NCBI RefSeq assembly: GCF_016722785.1
Contig: NZ_JAEQNE010000001.1
Span: 558,001 to 622,000, forward strand
Length of the DNA: 64,000 nucleotides
Source: Ramlibacter monticola
Lineage (GTDB): Bacteria > Pseudomonadota > Gammaproteobacteria > Burkholderiales > Burkholderiaceae_C
Direction: 5' to 3'
This document shows positions 52,083-61,126 of this stretch, one piece after another (position 1 is the stretch's first letter; each line of letters begins with the position of its first letter). A program made the translations under genes and the position numbers. Under the pieces are notes generated by a model. It had not been told where the DNA came from and did no database searches. It saw only the letters and a program-made list of their open reading frames with translations.

Positions 52083-53113
52083 GCCTTCCGGCTGTTCTGC
52101 ACGATCTGCTCGATCGCGCCGACGAGCGTCGGGCTGATCTGTGCCTTCCAGCGCGCGTAGGAGCGGCGGGTGGAAACCGTGAACTCCTGCAGCTGCGCGG
52201 GAGTGGGCTCGTACACCGCCACGTTCACTGCCGCGGCCTGGCGCAAGTCTTCCGCAAAGAACTTGCGCACCTCGGCGATCTGCGCCTTGGCCGCGGCCTG
52301 CGCGGAATCGCGCAGGAGCGCCCGCTCGTCCTTGCCAAGGCCCTCCCAGGTGGAACGCGAGACGGCGAACAGCAGCACCTCGTTCATGTAGTTCCACTTC
52401 GTCACGTACTTCTGGCCCAGCATGTTCATCTTGGACGCGAAGAAGAGCTCCATCGGGTTCTCGCAGCCGTCCACGGCGCCGGAGGCCAATGCCGGTTGCG
52501 CGTCGGCCCAGCTCATGACGGTGGGGTTGGCGCCCAGTTCCTGGAAGGTGTCGCTCATCATCGGGGACGGCGGCAAGCGAAGCTTCATGCCTTTGAGGTC
52601 CGCGGGCGAGTGCACCGGCCGCTTGCTGTTGCTCAGCTGGCGGAACCCGGTCTCGCCGAGTGCAAGCGGCTCGAGTCCCGCGCGCCGGACTGCGTCGAAG
52701 TACTGGCTCACGAAAGCGCTGTTGTTCAGCACCGCGTCCAGGGCCTTGTGGTCCGGAAACAGGAAAGGCAGGGAGAAGCAGCCCAACTCACGGGCGGTGC
52801 CGCTCCAGTTGCTGGGAGAGCCGCAGACGAGGTCGATGGCGCCCTGGCGCAGCGCCGTGAGCTCGCGGGTGGCGTCACCCTGCACCAGCGAAGCCCCGGG
52901 GTACGCCTTGACGTTCATGCGGCCCTGCCCGCCTTCGCGCATCAGTCGCGCCCACGTCTCGGCAGCGCGACCCCAGGCGAAGGCCGGGGGCAGCACGGAG
53001 GACATCCGGTATTCGCTCTTGAGCGCTCCCTGGGCCAGGGCAGGCAGCGCAAGCCCGGCCAGGCCGCTGGCCGCGGCGCCCGCGGCCCCGCAAATCAGTT
53101 CTCGACGTTTCAT
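52079..53113 (-). CDS. dctP: TRAP transporter substrate-binding protein DctP
   Basis: 344-residue periplasmic receptor. The signal peptide is MKRRELICGAAGAAASGLAG with cleavage near PALAQ. The mature domain contains YPGASLVQGDATRELTALRQGAIDL and the receptor-helix region KGMKLRLPPSP, where the conserved Arg contacts the carboxylate of the ligand, then GAVDGCENPMELFFASK. Lies 36 bp after the DctM gene and overlaps the aldolase gene. Substrate is probably an organic acid related to the aldolase and hydrolase in the operon. Confidence 0.92.
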   Translation of the reverse strand: MKRRELICGAAGAAASGLAGLALPALAQGALKSEYRMSSVLPPAFAWGRAAETWARLMREGGQGRMNVKAYPGASLVQGDATRELTALRQGAIDLVCGSPSNWSGTARELGCFSLPFLFPDHKALDAVLNNSAFVSQYFDAVRRAGLEPLALGETGFRQLSNSKRPVHSPADLKGMKLRLPPSPMMSDTFQELGANPTVMSWADAQPALASGAVDGCENPMELFFASKMNMLGQKYVTKWNYMNEVLLFAVSRSTWEGLGKDERALLRDSAQAAAKAQIAEVRKFFAEDLRQAAAVNVAVYEPTPAQLQEFTVSTRRSYARWKAQISPTLVGAIEQIVQNSRKA

Positions 53114-53149
53114 CGACTGTCTCTCTCTTTGCTTTCGGTTGGATCGTCT

Positions 53150-54448
53150 TCAATAGCCCAGGGACCTGGGCAGCCATGTGGCAAGGCCGGGCATGACCAT
53201 CACGGCCACCATGGCCAGCACGAAGGTGGCCACCAGCCAGGCGGCCCACGGCAGGGTCTTTTCCACGCCCACGCCGGACATGCGGCAGGCCACGAGCAGG
53301 TTCACTCCGAGCGGCGGCGTGAAGCAGCCGATGGCCATGGCCATGGTCAGGAGCACCCCGAACCACACCGTGTCCCACTGGAAGGCCTGCATCAGCGGTG
53401 CGAGGACGGGCAGGAAGATCAGGAAGATCGGCACGCCCTCGAGCACGGTGCCGACGATCAGGACCGCGAAGATGACCAGGCACATCGTGCCGAAGCTGCC
53501 CAAGCCGAGCGCCTGGATGCCGTGCACGATCGGATCGGCCAGCCCCAGGGTGTTGACGCTGTACGAAAAGATGCTCGCCAGCGCGATCACCGTCATGATC
53601 ACGGCCGACACTTCCGCCGCCTCCCGGAACATTCCCGGCAGGTCGCGAAGGCGCAGCGTCTTGTGCACCACCATGCCCACGAACAGGCCGTAGACCACGG
53701 CCGCCACGGCCGCCTCGGTCGGCGTGAACAGGCCGATGCGCATGCCGCCCAGGATCAGCACCGGTGCCGCCAGGCCCCAGGACGCCTCTGCCAGACTCTT
53801 CCAGAAAGGCGGCTTGGGCAGCGCCTGGTCCCTCGCGCCAAATCCGTGCCGGCGACTGAGGAGGACGGCCGGCACGATCAGCGCGATGCCCGCCAGGATG
53901 CCGGGAATCATGCCGGCCGCAAAGAGCGCGGGGACGCTCGCGCTCGGCACGATCACGCTGTAGACCACGAAGGCGATCGAGGGAGGGATCAGCACATCGG
54001 TGGCCGCGGCCGCACCCACCACGCTCACCGCGAAGGGCGCCGGATAACCGGCCCTGCCCATGGCCCCGATCATCACCCCGCCCACGGCGGCCGCGTTGGC
54101 GACCGACGAGCCGCTGATGCCGCCGAGAACCATGGCCACGCTGATCGCCACGGCCGGCAGCATGCCCGGGCCCCGGCCGACGCAGGCAGTCGCGAAGTTC
54201 ACCATCCGCTGGGCGACCCCGGAGCGGTCGAAGATGGAGCCCACCAGGACGAACATCGGCAGCGCCATGAGCGGGTACTTCTCGATGCCGGCCAATGCGT
54301 TCTGCGAGGCCGCCAGCAGGCCGAACCAGCTCTGGTCGACGTTGGCCGCGGCGACGGCCGCCATGGCGGCGAGCCCCATGGCCACCCCGATGGGTGCGCC
54401 GACCACGATCAGCAGCACGAAGACGCCGAAAAGGAGCCCGCCGATCAT
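53150..54448 (-). CDS. dctM: TRAP transporter large permease DctM
   Basis: 432-residue inner-membrane protein with about 12 helices. Family motifs are LMALPMFVLVGSIFDRSGVAQRMVNF, GGISGSSVANAAAVGGVMI and the later PIFLIFLPVLAPLM with FTPPLGVNLLVACRMSG. These form the ion-coupled translocation unit with DctQ. ATG 54448 overlaps the DctQ stop by 4 bp. The second half contains the GLFTPTEAAVAAVVYGL repeat expected for the inverted copy. Na+-driven uptake is the usual mechanism. Confidence 0.94.
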   Translation of the reverse strand: MIGGLLFGVFVLLIVVGAPIGVAMGLAAMAAVAAANVDQSWFGLLAASQNALAGIEKYPLMALPMFVLVGSIFDRSGVAQRMVNFATACVGRGPGMLPAVAISVAMVLGGISGSSVANAAAVGGVMIGAMGRAGYPAPFAVSVVGAAAATDVLIPPSIAFVVYSVIVPSASVPALFAAGMIPGILAGIALIVPAVLLSRRHGFGARDQALPKPPFWKSLAEASWGLAAPVLILGGMRIGLFTPTEAAVAAVVYGLFVGMVVHKTLRLRDLPGMFREAAEVSAVIMTVIALASIFSYSVNTLGLADPIVHGIQALGLGSFGTMCLVIFAVLIVGTVLEGVPIFLIFLPVLAPLMQAFQWDTVWFGVLLTMAMAIGCFTPPLGVNLLVACRMSGVGVEKTLPWAAWLVATFVLAMVAVMVMPGLATWLPRSLGY

Positions 54449-54963
54449 GACGATTCCTTCGCGCGTCGCATGCGGATGCCGAGAGCGCGCACCGCGACCA
54501 GCGCGCACAGCAGCGCCTCGGGGACGCTCACCCACCAGCGCGGCAGGTTCAATGTGTTGAGCTCTTCGTACCGGATCTCGTCGAACGCCGTCCGCCCCAG
54601 CAGGACGGCCAGCGTGGCGAACACCACGACCGTGGCGCCCAGGGACACCAGCGCCATCCCACGCTGCCGCGCCTGGCTGCCGCGGTTGGAAAAGAGGTCG
54701 ATCCGGATGTGCTGGTTGCGGATCGCGGCGCCGGCCGCACCCGCGAAGACCATCAGCACCATCACGATGACCGACACTTCTTCGGTCCAGGCGAACGACA
54801 TCTCGGAGAAGTAGCGGACGACGACATTGGCGAGGGTGATCAGCATGAGCAGTGCCATGCAAACCGTGGCCACGACGTCCTCGACGTGCCAGCACGGCTG
54901 GTCACCGGCTTCGGCGGACAACTGCTCGATGCCGCTCCCATCCACGGGGAGGATCCCGCTCAT
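54445..54963 (-). CDS. dctQ: TRAP transporter small permease DctQ
   Basis: 172-residue membrane protein with four helices, typical of DctQ. The first helix contains VVATVCMALLMLITLANVVV followed by RYF and a characteristic FAWTEEVS segment, then GAAIRNQHIRIDLF before the third helix. A longer than usual cytosolic N-terminus (about 25 residues) precedes it. ATG 54963 overlaps the upstream RraA-like gene by 4 bp and its stop overlaps DctM. The three TRAP components are thus all present. Confidence 0.9.
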   Translation of the reverse strand: MSGILPVDGSGIEQLSAEAGDQPCWHVEDVVATVCMALLMLITLANVVVRYFSEMSFAWTEEVSVIVMVLMVFAGAAGAAIRNQHIRIDLFSNRGSQARQRGMALVSLGATVVVFATLAVLLGRTAFDEIRYEELNTLNLPRWWVSVPEALLCALVAVRALGIRMRRAKESS

Positions 54964-55640
54964 TTCGAGCTTCCCCCGGATTGCAGCGCTGCCGCGACCC
55001 GCGCCGTGGCGCCCGAGAGATCCCCGAGCTTGGCGCCCGCGCGCATCCTGGCGAGCGCCTCCACCTCGAACTCCTGCATGCCGATGGCCTTGCGGGCCAG
55101 CGCTTCGGCCCGATCGCGCGCCAGCACGACGACCCCGGATTCGTCCGCCAGCACCACGTCCCCCGGACACACCACCTGGCCGCCGACCGTGACGGGCACG
55201 TTCAGCGCGCCGCCGGTGCCCAGCTGCTTGGTGGTGATCGGCGAGAGACCGCGGGCCCACACCGGGAAGTCGCAGGCACGGATCTCGGACATGTCGGTGG
55301 CCGGCCCGTCGATCACGGCGCCGACGACCCCGGCGAGCTTGGCCGCATGCGTGACCATGCCGCCCAGGCAGGCATGGCGGCGATCGCCGCAGCGCTCGAT
55401 CACGAGGAAGTCGCCGGGACGGGCAATGCTGACGGCGTGGTGCAGCAGCACCGAATCCATGGCGGGAATGCGCACGGTCACCGCACAGCCGACCACCCTG
55501 CGGTCGCCGAGCAGGGAACGGATTTCCGGATCCACGAAGCCGTCATGCAGCACGTGGCCGATCGTGGCCGTCTCGACCCGCGCGAGCAGCGCCACCAGGT
55601 CCGTCGGCAGGGGCGCCGGAAGGTCATGGACTTCGAACAT
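54960..55640 (-). CDS. RraA-like family protein (possible 4-hydroxy-4-methyl-2-oxoglutarate aldolase relative)
   Basis: 226-residue member of the RraA / HMG-CHA aldolase fold. It shows LLARVETATIGHVLHDGF near the N-terminus and VVGCAVTVRIPAMDSVLLHHAV, and the active-site strand is VGAVIDGPATDMSEI. In aldolases this position reads D-G-x-x-R-D; here the Arg is Thr, so classical pyruvate-aldolase chemistry is uncertain. The RraA-type RNase E inhibitor role is also unlikely given the context. It starts 8 bp after the nitrilase stop and overlaps DctQ by 4 bp. Proteins of this type are often misannotated as dimethylmenaquinone methyltransferase. Confidence 0.85.
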   Translation of the reverse strand: MFEVHDLPAPLPTDLVALLARVETATIGHVLHDGFVDPEIRSLLGDRRVVGCAVTVRIPAMDSVLLHHAVSIARPGDFLVIERCGDRRHACLGGMVTHAAKLAGVVGAVIDGPATDMSEIRACDFPVWARGLSPITTKQLGTGGALNVPVTVGGQVVCPGDVVLADESGVVVLARDRAEALARKAIGMQEFEVEALARMRAGAKLGDLSGATARVAAALQSGGSSK

Positions 55641-55648
55641 GATGCGAC

Positions 55649-56446
55649 TCAGGAAAGACGATGGTGCTGGTGGGTCGGGACCTGCGCTCGCACTTGCGAG
55701 AGATAGGCCTTGTCCAGCGTCGCGGTCACGATGCCAACGGTGTCGGAGGCCTTGGCGACCACGTGACCCCAGGGATCGGCCACCAGGCTGTGGCCATAGT
55801 TGCTTCGGGTGCCGTTGGCGAAGCTGAAGATCTGCCCCGGCGCGGCGACATAGCAGCCGGTCTCGATGGCGCGGGCGCGCAACAGCACTTCCCAGTGGTC
55901 CTTGCCGGTCGCCAGCGTGAAGGCGGCGGGAACGATCAGCAGGTCGGCACCGCGATCGCGCAGTGCGCGGAACAGCTCGGGGAAGCGGAGGTCGTAACAG
56001 ATCGAGCAACCGATGGTCCAGTCACCCACCTTGTAGGTCACGACCTCGCTGCCGGGCGCCACGACATCGGATTCGCGGTAGGCGGTGCCATTCGGCAGGA
56101 CGATGTCGAACAGGTGGATCTTGCGGTAGCGCGCGATCCGGGAGCCGTCCGCCCCATAGACCACGGTGGTGTTGAAGGCCTTGTCGCCATCTGCTTCGAC
56201 CAGGCTGCCCGCATGGATCGTCGTGGCGGTCTCACGGGCCAGCGCGGCCATCATCTGGTCGATTTCCCCGAAGTACCGGCCGCTGTCGCGGTGCCGCACG
56301 GGGTCGGACCCCATGAAGGCATAGTACTCCGGCAGGACCACGAGGTCCGTCCCGGCATCGACGGCCCGCTGCACGAGCTCGCGCACCGTGTTCAACGACT
56401 TCCCCAGATCCTCCTGCGGATTGTTCTGGACCAAACTGACTCTCAT
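55649..56446 (-). CDS. Carbon-nitrogen hydrolase (nitrilase superfamily, omega-amidase-like)
   Basis: 265-residue amidohydrolase with the complete E-K-C triad: Glu40 in VLPEYYAF, Lys109 in RYRKIHLFD and Cys150 in SICYDLRFPELFR. The pattern resembles Nit1/Nit2-type enzymes that hydrolyse deaminated glutathione or alpha-ketoglutaramate, or other omega-amides. It is the first structural gene after the LysR regulator (108-bp gap with AT-rich sequence) and leads the operon nitrilase, RraA-like, DctQ, DctM, DctP, aldolase. A substrate imported by the TRAP system may be an amide that this enzyme opens. Confidence 0.9.
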   Translation of the reverse strand: MRVSLVQNNPQEDLGKSLNTVRELVQRAVDAGTDLVVLPEYYAFMGSDPVRHRDSGRYFGEIDQMMAALARETATTIHAGSLVEADGDKAFNTTVVYGADGSRIARYRKIHLFDIVLPNGTAYRESDVVAPGSEVVTYKVGDWTIGCSICYDLRFPELFRALRDRGADLLIVPAAFTLATGKDHWEVLLRARAIETGCYVAAPGQIFSFANGTRSNYGHSLVADPWGHVVAKASDTVGIVTATLDKAYLSQVRAQVPTHQHHRLS

Positions 56447-56554
56447 GAAACGTCCCCTTGCGGTGTCGGTGAACGCATTATCAAAACGCGTTACTTCAAC
56501 AACAAACGGGAAATTCCAGAGCCGAAACTCAAGAAAATCTTGATTGGGCGGAGT

Positions 56555-57469
56555 TCAGGGCAGGCTTCCGTGCTCGGGCGCGACGGTGGACCAGTACTCG
56601 CGAGTCACGTCGACCGCGGTCTCCGCCAGGGCGGCGTGCAGTGGCTGGCCATCGGCCTCGAAGTAGGCCAATTGCATCTGGAGGGGAGGAAACGGCTCCT
56701 CGACGTCCAGCAGCCGAAGCTGGCCGGAAGCGAGTTCGTCCACGAGAAGCGCCGTCGGAAGCGCGCTGACGCCCACGCCCGCGACCACGAGCCGCATGGT
56801 CATCGTCATCGAATTGCAGGCGTAGAGGCGGCGGGGCCCGCCATACGGCGCGAAGAGCGCCCGCGTGAACTCGTAGGGGCTCGAGCCCACCGGATAGCAC
56901 AGCACCGGGTAGCGCGCCAGTTCGGCCGGCCCGGTGGGCGGGTTGGCCTGCACCAGGGCCGGGTTCGCCACCCAACGCATCGCCAGCGTGAACAGCGGCA
57001 CCGTGCGCGCGCCGGCGATCGTCAGCCCACGCAGCAGGAAGCCCATGTCGAGGTCGCCGGAGGCCATGCGTTCGGCGATCTGGAGGCTGGTGTCCGAATG
57101 CAGGTCGATTTCGACGAGCGGATAGCGCCTCTCGACCTCCGAGAGGAACTGCGGCAAGAGGGTGGCCGCGACGGTGTCGATCACGCCCAGCCGCACGCGG
57201 CCCTCCAGGCGGTCGGGCGACACGACGCGCGATGAAAAGTCCGCGGCCGCCGAGAGGAGCCGTTCAGCGGCCGGCAGGATCTCGCGGCCTTTGGGCGACA
57301 GCCTGATCCTGCGTCCCGACCTTTCGAACAGCGGGAATCCCAGGTCTTCCTCCAGCGTCTGCATCCGCGAGGAGACGGCCGCCAGCGTGGTGTGCATGCG
57401 TTCGGCGGTGCGACTGAAGCTGCCCAGTTTCGCGGCAAGCACGAACGTTTCGATGAATCGGAGGTTCAC
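56555..57469 (-). CDS. LysR-family transcriptional regulator
   Basis: 304-residue regulator with N-terminal helix-turn-helix (VNLRFIETFVLAAKLGSFSR, then TTLAAVSSRMQTLEEDLGFPLFER) and C-terminal effector domain (VRLGVIDTVAATLLPQFLSEV; later VGVSALPTALLVDELASGQL). Start is GTG 57469; an upstream in-frame stretch exists but does not resemble LysR. It is the likely controller of the nitrilase-TRAP operon downstream. Upstream, on the other strand, is the KstD-like gene across a 195-bp gap, which could hold shared regulatory sites. Confidence 0.9.
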   Translation of the reverse strand: MNLRFIETFVLAAKLGSFSRTAERMHTTLAAVSSRMQTLEEDLGFPLFERSGRRIRLSPKGREILPAAERLLSAAADFSSRVVSPDRLEGRVRLGVIDTVAATLLPQFLSEVERRYPLVEIDLHSDTSLQIAERMASGDLDMGFLLRGLTIAGARTVPLFTLAMRWVANPALVQANPPTGPAELARYPVLCYPVGSSPYEFTRALFAPYGGPRRLYACNSMTMTMRLVVAGVGVSALPTALLVDELASGQLRLLDVEEPFPPLQMQLAYFEADGQPLHAALAETAVDVTREYWSTVAPEHGSLP

Positions 57470-57664
57470 TGGGAAGACCTGTGGGGGGCGGGAAGCTGCG
57501 CGCTCCGCGCACCCCGAAAATGGTACACGACACCCATGCCCGCCCCTCGTGGAGCGGTGGTGCGCGCGTGCCCCGCCCGCCGGTCGCGCGGGCGACACGG
57601 CACGGACCAGGCGAGGGACCTCTCTCTTCCTCGCCCCGGCCGCCGCTGCTAGCCTCGCGCTGCC

Positions 57665-59287
57665 ATGCCGAAGACACCCGACGCGCCCCCCGTCCGCCAC
57701 GACACCCTGATCGCGGGCGGTGGCCTCGCCGGCATCGTGACCGCGCTGGAGTTGCTGGCCGCGGGCCAGCGCGTGATGCTGCTCGAACGCGGCGACGCGT
57801 CCGCGCTCGGGGGACTGGCGCTGCAGGCCTTCGGCGGCATGTGCCTCGTCGACACGCCGCTGCAACGGCGCGCGGGCATCCGCGACAGCCAGGCGCTGGC
57901 CTGGTCGGACTGGCAGGCCGCGGCGGAATTCGGCGAGGACGACGCCTGGCCGCGCGCCTGGGCCCAGCACTACCTCGAACGCTGCGTGCCCGAGATCTAC
58001 GAATGGCTGCGCGGCTTCGGCCTGCGCTTCATCCCCGCGGTGCAGTGGGTGGAACGCGGGCTGTTCCGGCCGGGCAATTCCGTGCCGCGCTACCACGTGC
58101 TGTGGGGCACCTCGCGCCACATGGCGCGCACGCTGCTCGACGCGCTGGAACATCACCCCCGGCGTGCCAACCTGACCCTCGCGACCGGCCACGAGGTGCA
58201 GGCGATCGCACCGGTGCCGGGCGGCGGCTGGCGCTGCCGCGGCACGCTGGCGGCCGGCGGCGCCCCCTTCGAAGCGACGGCCGACCGCCTGGTCGTGGCC
58301 TCGGGCGGCATCGGCGGCGACCTTCGGCGCGTGCGCGCGCACTGGCCCGCCGACCTCGGCGCGCCGCCGGCACACCTGCTCAATGGCTCGCACCCGAACG
58401 CCGACGGCAAGCTGCACGATGCGGTGCAGGCGGCGGGCGGGCGGCTGACGCACCTGGGCGCGATGTGGAACTACGCGGCCGGCGTGTCCTATCCCTCGCC
58501 GCACTTCGAAGGCCACGGCCTCAGCCTGATCCCGCCGCGCTCGGCGCTGTGGCTGGACCCCTCAGGGCGACGCATCGGGCCCGTGCCGCTGGTGAGCGGC
58601 TTCGACACCCGCGAGATGGTGGCGCAGATCGCGCGGGCCGGCTGGCCGCACACCTGGCAGGTGCTGAACCGCCGCATCGCGCTGCGCGAGCTGGCGGCCT
58701 CGGGCGCCGAGCACAACCCGCTGATCCGCGACCGGCGCGCGCTGGCCTTCGCGTGGCAGATGCTGAGCGGCCGCGGTCCGCTGGCCGACGAACTGCTGGC
58801 GAAGTGCCCGGACTTCGTGCAGGCCAGTACCCTGCCCGAGCTCGCCGCGCGCATGAACGCGCTGGCCGGCGACGAGGCCGTGGACCCGGCCCTGCTCGCG
58901 CGGCAGATCGCCGGCTATGACGCGCAGATCGCGCGCGGCGAGCGCTTCCACGACGACGACCAGCTGCGCCGCATCGCGCAGCTGCGGCTCTGGCCGGGCG
59001 ACCGGGTGCGCATCTGCAAGTTCCAGCAGATCGTGGACCCGGCCGCCGGGCCGTTGATCGCGATCCGCTGCCGCCTGCTGGTGCGCAAGTCCATGGGCGG
59101 CATCCAGACCGACCTGCACAGCCGCGTGCTGGGCGCCGACGGCCAGCCGCTGCCCGGTCTCTACGCCGTGGGCGAGGCCGCCGGCTTCGGCGGCGGCGGG
59201 CTCAACGGCCGCGGCTCGCTGGAGGGCACCTTCCTGGCGGGCTGCATCCTCACCGCGCGCAGCGCGGCCCGGCACCTGGCGACCTAG
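57665..59287 (+). CDS. FAD-binding dehydrogenase (KstD / fumarate reductase flavoprotein-like)
   Basis: 540-residue flavoprotein. The N-terminal motif is LIAGGGLAGIVTALELLAAG with an Ala-rich substrate loop; the C-terminal closing motif is GEAAGFGGGGLNGRGSLEGT. This layout matches the putative FAD-binding dehydrogenases (COG3573) related to 3-ketosteroid-delta1-dehydrogenase and fumarate reductase. Other visible blocks are GHGLSLIPPRSALWLD and RKSMGGIQTDL. No signal peptide. It lies 18 bp before the ThDP enzyme gene and is probably co-transcribed. Substrate unknown; steroid-ring or organic-acid dehydrogenation are both possible. Confidence 0.85.
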   Translation: MPKTPDAPPVRHDTLIAGGGLAGIVTALELLAAGQRVMLLERGDASALGGLALQAFGGMCLVDTPLQRRAGIRDSQALAWSDWQAAAEFGEDDAWPRAWAQHYLERCVPEIYEWLRGFGLRFIPAVQWVERGLFRPGNSVPRYHVLWGTSRHMARTLLDALEHHPRRANLTLATGHEVQAIAPVPGGGWRCRGTLAAGGAPFEATADRLVVASGGIGGDLRRVRAHWPADLGAPPAHLLNGSHPNADGKLHDAVQAAGGRLTHLGAMWNYAAGVSYPSPHFEGHGLSLIPPRSALWLDPSGRRIGPVPLVSGFDTREMVAQIARAGWPHTWQVLNRRIALRELAASGAEHNPLIRDRRALAFAWQMLSGRGPLADELLAKCPDFVQASTLPELAARMNALAGDEAVDPALLARQIAGYDAQIARGERFHDDDQLRRIAQLRLWPGDRVRICKFQQIVDPAAGPLIAIRCRLLVRKSMGGIQTDLHSRVLGADGQPLPGLYAVGEAAGFGGGGLNGRGSLEGTFLAGCILTARSAARHLAT

Positions 59288-59305
59288 AGAACCGGAGACG
59301 ACGAC

Positions 59306-61039
59306 ATGAACATGACCGGCGCCCAGCTCGTGCGCTACGCCCTGGAGCAGCTCGGGGTGCGCTTCACCTTCGGCATCCCCGGGGTGCACAACACGGAGAT
59401 CTACGACCAGCTGGCCTCGTCCACGCAGATCACGCCGGTGCGCGTCACGCACGAGGGCGGCGCCGCGTTCATGGCCGATGCCGTCAGCCGCACCAGCGAC
59501 ACGCCGGGCACGCTGATGATGGTGCCCGCCGCCGGCACCGCGCTGGCCTATGCCGGCATGGGCGAAGCCTTCCTCGACGGCATCCCGATGCTGGTGGTCA
59601 CGGGGGGCGTCCGCAACGACCACGGCTTCGGCTTCCAGCTGCACGAGATCGACCAGCTGGAGATGGTGCGCAGCGTGACCAAGGGGCGCTGGCGCGTGGC
59701 GACGCACGCCGAGATCGTGCCCACGCTGTTCGAGGCCTGGCGGGTCGCCACCGAAGGCGAGCCGGGTCCGGTGTTCGTCGAGGTGCCGGTGAACCTGCAG
59801 CTGTTCCCCGGCGAAGTGCCGGACCTGCCCAAGCCCCACGCGCCCCCGGCGCCGCCCGCGCCCGATGCCGCCGCGATCGAGCGTGCCGCGAAGCTGCTGG
59901 CCGGGGCCAGGCGCCCGGGCCTGTTCCTGGGCTGGGGCGCGCGCGCAGCCACCGCGGAGGCGATCGCGCTGGCCGAGCGCCTGAACGCCCCCGTGGCCAC
60001 CACCTTGCAGGGCCTGAGCGTCTTCCCGGCCAGCCATCCGCTGCACGTGGGCATGGGCATCGGCCCCGCGGCGGTGCCCGCGGCCACGCGGGCCTTCGCC
60101 GAATGCGACGTGCTGCTCGCCGTGGGCAACCGCTTCGGCGAGATCGCCACCGGCAGCTTCGGGCTCGATCCGCGCTGGGCGCTGATCCATGCCGACATCA
60201 ACCCCAAGGTCTTCAACGTCAACTACCAGGCGGAGGTGACGATCGCCGCCGACGCGAAGCTCACCCTCGAGGCCCTGCTGCGCGCGCTGCCTCCCTCGGC
60301 GCCCGCGCCCGCGGACGATCCTCTGCGCACCCGCATCGCGCAGGACAAGCAGCGCTACCTCGAGGAGTGGCTGCGCCACGACGGCAAGGGGCGCGTCAAC
60401 CCGGCGCGTTTCTTCCGGGCCCTGCGCCGGCAGCTGGCGGACGACGCCTACCTGGTGGCGGACGACGGCAACCACACCTTCCTCGTCGCCGAGCTGTTCC
60501 CGGCCACCCGCAGCGGACACGTCTTCTCGCCCACGGACTTCAACTGCATGGGCTACTGCGTGCCGGCCGCCGTCGGCGTGAAGCTGGCGAACCCCGGGTC
60601 CCAGGTGGTTGGCGTGGTCGGCGACGGCGCCTTCCTCATGACCGGCCTCGAGATGCTGACCGCGACCGAACACGGCCTGGGCATCGTCTACTACGTCTTC
60701 AACGACGGCGAGCTCTCGCAGATCTCCCAGGCCCAGGCGCTGCCGTACAACCGCAAGGCCTGCACGGTGCTGCCGGAAGTCCGCATGCGCGGCATCGCCG
60801 ACGCGGTGGGCGCCGCCTTCTTCGAGATGGACAGCGACGCCGACATCGAGCGCGTGATCGCCGAGGCGGACCGGTGCGCGAGCGGAGGCAGGCCGGTGGT
60901 CGTGGACGTGCGCATCGACTACAGCAAGCCGACCCGCTTCACCCAGGGCATCGTCAAGACCAACCTGGGGCGCATGGACCTCGGGAACAAGCTGCGGATG
61001 ATCGGCCGGGCCGCCTGGCGGCGGGTGAGTGTCCCGTAG
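59306..61039 (+). CDS. Thiamine diphosphate-binding protein (acetolactate synthase large-subunit-like)
   Basis: 577-residue ThDP enzyme with the usual three domains. The catalytic Glu is in THEGGAAFMADA (around residue 50), the central domain starts near AAAIERAAKLLAGARRPGLFLG, and the ThDP/Mg motif is VGDGAFLMTGLEMLTATEHG with the closing Asn in VFNDGEL. The N-terminus MTGAQLVRYALEQLGVRFTFGIPG is typical. It is not the biosynthetic IlvB, since no small-subunit gene follows and the central region lacks clear FAD contacts; 2-oxoacid decarboxylase or carboligase activity is likely. CGGAGA lies 8 bases before ATG 59306. Confidence 0.87.
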   Translation: MNMTGAQLVRYALEQLGVRFTFGIPGVHNTEIYDQLASSTQITPVRVTHEGGAAFMADAVSRTSDTPGTLMMVPAAGTALAYAGMGEAFLDGIPMLVVTGGVRNDHGFGFQLHEIDQLEMVRSVTKGRWRVATHAEIVPTLFEAWRVATEGEPGPVFVEVPVNLQLFPGEVPDLPKPHAPPAPPAPDAAAIERAAKLLAGARRPGLFLGWGARAATAEAIALAERLNAPVATTLQGLSVFPASHPLHVGMGIGPAAVPAATRAFAECDVLLAVGNRFGEIATGSFGLDPRWALIHADINPKVFNVNYQAEVTIAADAKLTLEALLRALPPSAPAPADDPLRTRIAQDKQRYLEEWLRHDGKGRVNPARFFRALRRQLADDAYLVADDGNHTFLVAELFPATRSGHVFSPTDFNCMGYCVPAAVGVKLANPGSQVVGVVGDGAFLMTGLEMLTATEHGLGIVYYVFNDGELSQISQAQALPYNRKACTVLPEVRMRGIADAVGAAFFEMDSDADIERVIAEADRCASGGRPVVVDVRIDYSKPTRFTQGIVKTNLGRMDLGNKLRMIGRAAWRRVSVP

Positions 61040-61126
61040 GCTGGCGGAGGGCGGCGCGGGCCGAACCCCGCCTGCCCCTCGGCGCATAATCCTCGCCCTC
61101 CCTGCCCACTGGAATCCAGCTTGTCC

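Noticed and set aside
52496-54814. 772-codon plus-strand frame across the TRAP genes
   Set aside because: His/Arg/Gln-rich shadow of DctP and DctM.
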